Assembly (NCBI GenBank): GCA_944364005.1
Contig: CALVVW010000049.1
Coordinates: forward strand, 1-10,478
DNA from: an uncultured Bacilli bacterium
Lineage (GTDB): Bacteria > Bacillota_I > Bacilli_A > RF39 > UBA660
Direction of reading: 5' to 3'
DNA length: 10,478 nucleotides
Shown: positions 4,439 to 10,478 of the stretch, piece after piece
Layout: each line of letters starts with the position of its first letter
Numbering within the stretch: position 1 is the first letter of the stretch
Notes under the pieces: generated by a model
What the model saw: the letters and a program-made list of their open reading frames with translations, nothing else
What the model was told of the DNA's origin: nothing
Database searches by the model: none
Program-made: the position numbers and the translations under genes

Positions 4439-7400
4439 ATGGCAAGTAAATTAAGACTAATTACAGACCTTTATGGAGAAACTTTAACTAAAATAAGCAG
4501 TTCTCCTGAAGATTGGATGTCTTTTTTGGAATGTGCTGCAATGAACTACAAATATCCTTTCAATGATCAAGTTTTAATTTATGCACAAAAACCTACGGCA
4601 ATAGCCTGTGCAAAAATAGAGGCTTGGAATAAAAAAGTTGGTAGATGGGTTAATCGTGGTGCAAAAGGAATTGCTCTTTTGTCTGAAGAAAATGGTTATA
4701 CTAATTTAAGATATGTATTTGATATTGCAGATACCAATAGTAAACTTGGTAAAAGTTTTAGATTATGGTCAGTTTCAAAACCTTATGAATTAGATATTAT
4801 TGAGTCATTAGAAAATAAGTACGGAGAACTTGCTGATAAAAGTTCTCTGGGACTTGCAATTAAGTCGGTATCAAAAATAATTGTTGAAGATAATATACAA
4901 GATTATTTAGATGATTTAATATTCTATAAAGAAAATAGTTCTCTTGAATCATTAGATAATGAAAATATAAAAGTATTATTTCAAAAGGCATTAGAAAATA
5001 GTATTGCATTTTCAATAATTAAAAGATGTGGATTAAATCCAAATGAATATTTTACAAGTAGCGATTTTAGTGATTTATTAAATTTTGATAGTTTTGATAC
5101 AATAACGAGAATTGGTGTAGCAACAAGTGAAATATCCGAAATGGGACTTCGTGAAATATATAATACTATTAAAAATCTGCGAATTAATGAAATAAATAAA
5201 ATTCGCACATTTGATATAGACAGTAATTTATCTTATGATATAAGCGAAAGCAGAAATACTATTGAAAGGAGGAATAATAATGAATATAACTTACACACGT
5301 CAAGGGGATTACGAGATACCGAACTTAACAGTACCGGAAAACAAGATTCAAGTGGAGGGCAAATACGCAATGATGAGGTTAAGATACTTGAAAGAGAACA
5401 AGAAATCTCTATACACAACTCTACTAATGAGCAATCAACTTCCACAACATTTAATGCATATTCAACAAACAGCAATGGAGAGGATAGAACAAATAGTATC
5501 AGAGATGAAAGCCAAAGAGAATATAACAGAGAGTTTGAAACAACAAGACCAAATGAAGTGGGTACAAATGATGAACAACTTGAAGTTGTCAGCAGAGGAG
5601 ATAGTAATGAACGAATTGATTTACGCTTAAATGTTTATAATGCAACAGAACATCATCCTTATGTTGTAGTAGAAGAAAAGATAAATCAAATATTAAGTAC
5701 AACCCCACATATAAGAAAATCAAACAAAGAAATAAAAGATTATTTTGCTAATGAGAAAGATATTAGTAAAAGAGCAGAATTTCTTAAAGAAATGTTTAAT
5801 TCAGATTATACCGGTGTTATAGTTGATGACCAGATGTATGGTTATAAAACTTTTGACAACGGTATTTTATTTTGGAAAGGTAATTTTTTATCAAGAGATA
5901 CAGAAACTTTAGTAAGTTGGGAAGATTTAACTTATCATTATGATTCAATGATATTGCTAAATCAGTTAAATGATAGAATTGAGCCTTTGCCAAGTATAAC
6001 AGACCAATTAAGTTTTATTGATGACAATAGTGAAAAGATGGTATCAGATTTAGAATTTACTCAAGAATTTATAGATAAATATTTAACTGAACAACATACC
6101 GAAACAAAGTACAGAACTTATGAGGTATTTCAAAAAAGTTTATCAGCAGAAGAAAGTATAAATTATCTTAAAAATTCTTATGGTATGGGAGGAGCAACTC
6201 ATACTGTAAAAGGATCTGGTATAGGTGTTAGTTATGATGCAAAAGGAATGCGTTTTAATCGTGGTTATTTTGATGCTAGTGCTAAAGAACAATTATTTAA
6301 GTGGAATTATATTGCCAATAGAATAAAAACGCTTATTCACGAAGATAGATACTTAAATAAAAAAGAATTAGAAGAATATCCTAATTGGCTTGAAAAAGAA
6401 GAACAAGAAAGAGAGTTTATAGAGGCAAGTAAAAACCTTGCAGACAACATTTTATTAGAACAAACTGAAGAAGAATACGAGTATCAATATCATTTAGGGG
6501 ATAAGGTTTATATTGGAGCAGATGAATATGAAATACTAAATATTGGGATTTCTAATATAGTTCTATATGATTACCAATACCCATTATTTAATCGTGAAAT
6601 GTCAAAAGAAGACTTTGACAAAAAAGTTAAAGAAAATCCTGCTAATGACCATCTTAAAGTTAAAATAAGTGAAATTCAAAAGCAAAAACAAGAAGAAAAT
6701 AATGCTGAAGAACATACGAAAAAGGAACAAAAAGAAACGTTTATTGAAGGAAACATAGAAAAAGAAGAAATAATTGTTCCAGAATTTGAAAAGAAAAAAA
6801 GTAATAAAATAAGAAGTTTTGATATACACCCAGAAATACCAACTGTCAATCGTAGTCAGTTTAGAATATCTGATGATAGATTAGGAGAAGGTAGTCCAAG
6901 AGAGAAATTTAATAACAATGTTGAAGCAATTAAGACTTTGAAAAAATGCGGAGAAGAAGATAGATTTGCAACTCCAGAAGAACAAGAAATACTGTCTAAA
7001 TATGTTTGTTGGGGTGGTCTTTCACAAGTATTTGATAATATGGATTCTTCTTGGAGTAATGAATATCATATTTTAAAGAACTTACTTGATGAAACAGAGT
7101 ATTCACAAGCACGAGAATCAACTTTAACAGCATTTTATACACCACCAATAGTAATTAGATCTATGTATAAAGCGTTAGAGAATATGGGACTTAAAACCGG
7201 CAATATATTAGAGCCTAGTTGTGGAATAGGAAACTTTATAGGAATGATTCCAGAATCATTAAAAGATTGTAAGTTATATGGTGTTGAACTTGATTCAATA
7301 AGTGGAAGAATAGCAAGACAACTATATCAAAAATCTTCTGTTGCAGTACAAGGATATGAAGATACTAATCTTCCTAATTCTTTTTTTGATGTTGCAATAG

Positions 7401-10400
7401 GAAATGTTCCATTTGGAGATTTTAAAGTATTAGATAAAAAATATGATAAAAACAATTTTTTAATTCACGATTATTTCTTTGCTAAAACACTTGATAAAGT
7501 AAGACCAGGTGGAGTTATTGCATTTATAACTTCTAAAGGTACACTAGATAAAGAAAATCCAAGTGTAAGAAGATATATTGCACAAAGAGCAGACCTGTTA
7601 GGAGCAATAAGACTACCTAATAATACTTTTAAAGCAAATGCAGGTACAGAAGTCACATCAGATATTATATTCTTACAAAAAAGAGATTCAATAACTGATA
7701 TAGAGCCAGACTGGGTATATTTAGGAGAAAATGAAAATGGAATTAAGATGAATCAATATTTCATTGATAATCCAGAAATGATAATGGGAAATATGGAAAT
7801 GATTTCTACTAGGTTTGGTTATGATTCTGCTTGTATATCTGATGGCTTAAATTTAGAAGAAAAACTTAATGAAGCAATTTCAAATATTCACGCTGAAGTT
7901 AAGGAATATGAACTAGATGATATAGGCGAAGAAGATAATTCTATTGAAGCAGATTTAACTGTTAGAAACTTCTCATATACCTTAATTGATGATAAAATTT
8001 ATTTCAGAGAGAATAGTAGAATGTATCCACAAGAACTTGCTATGACAACTGAAAATAGAGTAAAAGGTCTTATTGAAATAAGGGACTGTGTGAGAACTCT
8101 TTTGGAGTATCAGACAGAAGACTATCCAGATGAAGATATAAAGAGAGAGCAGATTAAATTAAATCGTTTATATGATACTTTTACAAAGAAATATGGATTA
8201 ATCAATAGCAGAGGAAATAACTCTGCTTTTTCTAATGATTCAAGTTATTATCTATTATGCTCTCTTGAAATTTTAGATGAAAATGGTAATCTTGCAAGAA
8301 AAGCAGATATGTTTACTAAAAGAACAATTAAACCTAAAACAGAAATAACATCAGTAGATAATGCTAACGACGCTTTAATTGTTTCACTTTCTGAAAAAGC
8401 AAGAGTTGATATAGAATTTATGCAACAACTTTGTAATAAGAATATGGATGAAATGCTTAAAGAATTAGAAGGCGAAATATTTAATGTTCCTGAATATGGA
8501 GAGTCTAATCATTGGGTGACAGCAGATGAGTACCTTTCTGGAAATGTAAGAGAAAAATTAAGAATAGCAGAAAAATTTGCAGAAACTGATGATAGGTTTA
8601 ATATTAATGTAAAGTATCTTAAAGAAGTTCAACCAAAAGATTTAAGTGCAAGTGAAATTAGTGTAAGGTTAGGCTCAACTTGGATACCACCAGAAGATAT
8701 AAAAGTTTTTATAGAATATCTTTTAAATCCTAGTTATTATGCAAGTAGAAATATAAATGTCCATTATATGGAATCTACTTCTGAATGGTATATAGATGGG
8801 AAAAGTTATGATAGATACAATGTAAAAGCCACTAATACTTATGGAACAAGTAGAGCAAATGCTTATAAAATTATTGAAGATAGTTTGAACTTAAAAGATA
8901 CTAGAATATATGATTATTATGAAGATGAAAACGGAAAAAAAGTTGCAGAATTAAATAAAAAAGAAACGGCTATAGCCCAAGCAAAGCAGGAACAAATTAA
9001 ACTTGCTTTTGAAGAATGGATATGGAAAGATCCAGAGCGTAGAGAACGATTAGTTAAATCATACAATGAAAGATTTAATTCTATTAGACCTCGTGAATAT
9101 GATGGAAGTCATATAACTTTTGATGGTATGAATCCAGAAATAACTTTAAGAAAACATCAGGTAAATGCAATAGCAAGAATTCTTTATGGAGGAAATACTT
9201 TACTTGCTCACGAAGTTGGAGCAGGTAAAACATTTGAAATGGTGGCTGCTGCAATGGAATCAAAAAGATTAGGACTATGTAATAAATCTTTATTTGTAGT
9301 TCCTAATCATATTGTTGAACAATTTGGTCAAGAGTTTTTACAACTCTATCCTAGTGCAAATATTTTGGTTACAACAAAAAAAGATTTCCAGACTGCCAAT
9401 CGTAAAAAGTTTTGTTCAAGAATTGCAACAGGAGATTATGACGCCATCATTATTTCACATTCTCAATTTGAAAAAATACCAATGTCAGTAGAACGACAAA
9501 TTGCTATAATTCAAAAACAAATTGATGATATAACATTTGGAATACAAGATTTAAAAAATAGTAATGGCGAAAGATTTTCTATTAAGCAAATGGAGAAAAC
9601 AAAAAAGAATTTAGAAACAAAACTTGCAAAATTAAATGATACTTCAAGAAAAGATGATGTCATTACTTTTGAAGAATTAGGTGTTGACAGAATATTTGTA
9701 GATGAAGCACATTATTACAAAAATCTTTTCTTATATACGAAGATGAGAAATGTTGGAGGTATTGCACAAACAGAAGCACAAAAGTCATCAGATTTATTTA
9801 TGAAATGCAGATATTTAGATGAACTTACAGGTGGAAAAGGAGTAATTTTTGCAACAGGTACACCGGTTTCTAATTCAATGGTAGAGTTATATACTGTGCA
9901 AAGATATTTACAATATGGAGAATTAGAAAAAAGACATTTGCAACAATTTGACGCTTGGGCTTCAACATTTGGCGAAACAGTTACTGCAATAGAATTAAGC
10001 CCAGAAGGTACAGGTTATAGAGCAAAAACTAGATTTGCAAAGTTCTTTAATTTACCAGAACTTATGGCAATGTTTAAGGAAGTTGCTGATATACAAACTT
10101 CTGATATGCTTAATCTTCCGGTACCAAAAGCAAACTATCATAATATAGTCATAGAGCCTAGTGAGATTCAAAAAGAACTTGTAAAAGAACTATCTGAAAG
10201 AGCAGAAAGAATAAGAAATAGAATGGTAGATTCTTCTATTGATAATATGTTAAAAATAACTAATGATGGAAGGAAATTAGCACTTGACCAAAGATTATCT
10301 AATGAAATGTTAGACGATTTTGATAAAAGTAAAGTTGCAACTTGTGCAGATAATATCTATGATATTTGGAACAAAACAAGTCCTAATAAATCTGCTCAAC

Positions 10401-10478
10401 TTGTATTTTGTGATTTATCAACTCCACATAATGATGGAAAGTTTAATGTATATGATGACTTAAAAAAGAAACTTATTG
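4439..10478 (+). CDS. Giant ICE polyvalent protein: ArdC-like N-terminus, N6-adenine methylase and SNF2-type helicase (3' partial)
   Basis: The frame is open for 2,013 codons and leaves the window. ATG 4439 follows AGGAGG (4427-4432) at a 6-base gap. Residues 1-80 (YKYPFNDQVLIYAQKP, then GRWVNRGAKGIAL) resemble the ArdC-type N-terminal domain of antirestriction proteins. Residues about 265-400 are polar and low in complexity, where tnpV overlaps. Segments at 559-643 and 682-740 (YEILNIG, PLFNREM) resemble domains seen in large polyvalent ICE proteins. From about 804 comes an N6-adenine methylase-like domain with motif I EPSCGIGNF (925-933) and motif IV NVPF (989-992) instead of NPPY. A helicase domain follows with Walker A AHEVGAGKT (1590-1598), DEAH (1755-1758) and ATGTPVSN (1805-1812); later motifs lie beyond the window. 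Related proteins occur in Tn1549/CTn-type elements. A role in shielding or processing transferred DNA is inferred, and methylase activity is uncertain. Confidence 0.92.
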   Translation, partial: MASKLRLITDLYGETLTKISSSPEDWMSFLECAAMNYKYPFNDQVLIYAQKPTAIACAKIEAWNKKVGRWVNRGAKGIALLSEENGYTNLRYVFDIADTNSKLGKSFRLWSVSKPYELDIIESLENKYGELADKSSLGLAIKSVSKIIVEDNIQDYLDDLIFYKENSSLESLDNENIKVLFQKALENSIAFSIIKRCGLNPNEYFTSSDFSDLLNFDSFDTITRIGVATSEISEMGLREIYNTIKNLRINEINKIRTFDIDSNLSYDISESRNTIERRNNNEYNLHTSRGLRDTELNSTGKQDSSGGQIRNDEVKILEREQEISIHNSTNEQSTSTTFNAYSTNSNGEDRTNSIRDESQREYNREFETTRPNEVGTNDEQLEVVSRGDSNERIDLRLNVYNATEHHPYVVVEEKINQILSTTPHIRKSNKEIKDYFANEKDISKRAEFLKEMFNSDYTGVIVDDQMYGYKTFDNGILFWKGNFLSRDTETLVSWEDLTYHYDSMILLNQLNDRIEPLPSITDQLSFIDDNSEKMVSDLEFTQEFIDKYLTEQHTETKYRTYEVFQKSLSAEESINYLKNSYGMGGATHTVKGSGIGVSYDAKGMRFNRGYFDASAKEQLFKWNYIANRIKTLIHEDRYLNKKELEEYPNWLEKEEQEREFIEASKNLADNILLEQTEEEYEYQYHLGDKVYIGADEYEILNIGISNIVLYDYQYPLFNREMSKEDFDKKVKENPANDHLKVKISEIQKQKQEENNAEEHTKKEQKETFIEGNIEKEEIIVPEFEKKKSNKIRSFDIHPEIPTVNRSQFRISDDRLGEGSPREKFNNNVEAIKTLKKCGEEDRFATPEEQEILSKYVCWGGLSQVFDNMDSSWSNEYHILKNLLDETEYSQARESTLTAFYTPPIVIRSMYKALENMGLKTGNILEPSCGIGNFIGMIPESLKDCKLYGVELDSISGRIARQLYQKSSVAVQGYEDTNLPNSFFDVAIGNVPFGDFKVLDKKYDKNNFLIHDYFFAKTLDKVRPGGVIAFITSKGTLDKENPSVRRYIAQRADLLGAIRLPNNTFKANAGTEVTSDIIFLQKRDSITDIEPDWVYLGENENGIKMNQYFIDNPEMIMGNMEMISTRFGYDSACISDGLNLEEKLNEAISNIHAEVKEYELDDIGEEDNSIEADLTVRNFSYTLIDDKIYFRENSRMYPQELAMTTENRVKGLIEIRDCVRTLLEYQTEDYPDEDIKREQIKLNRLYDTFTKKYGLINSRGNNSAFSNDSSYYLLCSLEILDENGNLARKADMFTKRTIKPKTEITSVDNANDALIVSLSEKARVDIEFMQQLCNKNMDEMLKELEGEIFNVPEYGESNHWVTADEYLSGNVREKLRIAEKFAETDDRFNINVKYLKEVQPKDLSASEISVRLGSTWIPPEDIKVFIEYLLNPSYYASRNINVHYMESTSEWYIDGKSYDRYNVKATNTYGTSRANAYKIIEDSLNLKDTRIYDYYEDENGKKVAELNKKETAIAQAKQEQIKLAFEEWIWKDPERRERLVKSYNERFNSIRPREYDGSHITFDGMNPEITLRKHQVNAIARILYGGNTLLAHEVGAGKTFEMVAAAMESKRLGLCNKSLFVVPNHIVEQFGQEFLQLYPSANILVTTKKDFQTANRKKFCSRIATGDYDAIIISHSQFEKIPMSVERQIAIIQKQIDDITFGIQDLKNSNGERFSIKQMEKTKKNLETKLAKLNDTSRKDDVITFEELGVDRIFVDEAHYYKNLFLYTKMRNVGGIAQTEAQKSSDLFMKCRYLDELTGGKGVIFATGTPVSNSMVELYTVQRYLQYGELEKRHLQQFDAWASTFGETVTAIELSPEGTGYRAKTRFAKFFNLPELMAMFKEVADIQTSDMLNLPVPKANYHNIVIEPSEIQKELVKELSERAERIRNRMVDSSIDNMLKITNDGRKLALDQRLSNEMLDDFDKSKVATCADNIYDIWNKTSPNKSAQLVFCDLSTPHNDGKFNVYDDLKKKLI
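5178..5207. promoter_or_regulatory. Inverted repeat upstream of the tnpV promoter
   Basis: TGCGAATT (5178-5185) and AATTCGCA (5200-5207) are perfect 8-base inverted copies separated by 14 bases. The right arm ends 3 bases before the candidate -35 box. The centre-to-centre distance is 22 bases, about two helical turns, which suits a dimeric DNA-binding protein. It lies in coding sequence (giant protein residues about 247-257), so chance or an RNA hairpin are alternatives. Confidence 0.45.
5211..5239 (+). promoter_or_regulatory. Candidate sigma-A-type promoter for tnpV
   Basis: TTGATA (5211-5216) and TATGAT (5234-5239) each match the consensus at 5 of 6 positions and are separated by exactly 17 bases. 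Transcription would start near 5246, leaving a leader of about 34 bases that contains the tnpV Shine-Dalgarno. Such matches do occur by chance in AT-rich DNA; the position directly before a gene with its own ribosome binding site raises its credibility. Confidence 0.5.
5265..5272 (+). promoter_or_regulatory. tnpV: Shine-Dalgarno sequence that fixes the tnpV start
   Basis: AAAGGAGG ends 7 bases before ATG 5280. An upstream in-frame TTG at 5262 would place the start before this site and is rejected. In the giant-gene frame the same bases encode ERR, using two AGG codons for Arg. Confidence 0.8.
5280..5630 (+). CDS. tnpV: TnpV-family transposon protein, nested in the +1 frame of the giant gene
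   Basis: This is a complete 116-residue frame lying wholly inside the gene that starts at 4439, shifted by +1. It shows the hallmarks I recall for the TnpV family, named after Tn4451: an N-terminal ITYTRQGDYEIPNLTVPE, then GKY-x-x-MRLRYLKE (27-39), a helical middle, DQMKWVQMMNN (90-100), and an ending AEEIV...ELIYA (105-116). Length is typical of the family. It has no membrane segment. The biochemical function is not established; members sit in integrative and mobilisable elements. Support for real expression comes from the Shine-Dalgarno at 5265-5272, the promoter-like boxes at 5211-5239, and family-like protein sequence over its whole length despite the overlap. In the other frame the same bases encode a polar, Ser/Asn/Glu/Arg-rich linker, so TnpV appears to be the more constrained product. 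Confidence 0.85.
   Translation: MNITYTRQGDYEIPNLTVPENKIQVEGKYAMMRLRYLKENKKSLYTTLLMSNQLPQHLMHIQQTAMERIEQIVSEMKAKENITESLKQQDQMKWVQMMNNLKLSAEEIVMNELIYA

Noticed and set aside
5262..5279. TTG start for tnpV, six codons upstream of ATG 5280
   Set aside because: It precedes the AAAGGAGG site, and the TnpV family pattern begins at ATG 5280 with MNITYT.
4981..5475. Two - strand frames (75 and 80 residues) opposite the giant gene, one of them opposite tnpV
   Set aside because: A third coding layer would be extraordinary. Neither has a Shine-Dalgarno sequence or recognisable protein features.
4439..5640. Frameshift or gene break where tnpV overlaps the giant gene
   Set aside because: I read the giant frame codon by codon through this region and to the window end and found no stop, so both frames are intact.
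6602..6829. 75-residue Phe-rich - strand frame
   Set aside because: It is the complement of the Lys/Glu-rich linker of the giant protein.
7471..7656. 61-residue - strand frame in the methylase domain
   Set aside because: It is an antisense shadow of a conserved domain with no initiation signal.
4439..10478. Alternative genetic code (UGA as Trp), considered because of the AT-richness
   Set aside because: Trp is encoded by TGG throughout and no in-frame TGA occurs in the genes; the 80-aa gene ends in TGA as a normal stop.
1..10478. CRISPR array, tRNA, rRNA, insertion sequence ends or attachment sites
   Set aside because: I looked for spaced direct repeats, cloverleaf-like segments and terminal inverted repeats and saw none; coding sequence fills nearly the whole window.

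Overview
The window looks like part of an integrative and conjugative element (ICE) from a very AT-rich, low-GC Gram-positive bacterium. The main reasons are a cell-wall-anchored adhesin with its sortase, strong AGGAGG ribosome binding sites, the standard code with no in-frame UGA, and a very large ArdC-like/N6-methylase/helicase protein of the type carried by Tn1549/CTn-like elements. No integrase, relaxase or element end is visible, so the ICE assignment rests on gene families and gene order.

Layout: everything is on the + strand. The tail of an unrecognised gene (1-156) is followed by a hairpin with a T-run (171-195). A tightly packed gene series then begins: a 922-aa surface protein with thioester (TQXA) and CnaB/SpaA-type domains and a VPNTG sorting motif (221-2989), a sortase overlapping its end (2967-3620), three small unrecognised genes (3632-3874, 3861-4055, 4068-4409), and a polyvalent protein of more than 2,013 residues that leaves the window open (4439-10478). 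All gaps are under 35 bases or are overlaps, so this reads as one operon. No intergenic stretch over 300 bases exists.

The most striking feature is a second complete gene, tnpV (5280-5630), written in the +1 frame inside the giant gene. It has its own near-perfect Shine-Dalgarno sequence, a promoter-like TTGATA-17-TATGAT, and an 8-bp inverted repeat just upstream of that promoter. The giant protein is polar and low in complexity exactly where tnpV overlaps it, as expected of overprinting.

Working model: the sortase anchors the adhesin to the cell wall, where it may help attachment to host or mating surfaces. The ArdC-like/methylase/helicase protein probably protects or processes element DNA during transfer. 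TnpV is a mobile-element protein of unknown biochemical role whose expression may be uncoupled from the operon. Two hairpins, one just before the adhesin ribosome binding site and one inside the first codons of the sortase, could set the relative output of the operon.
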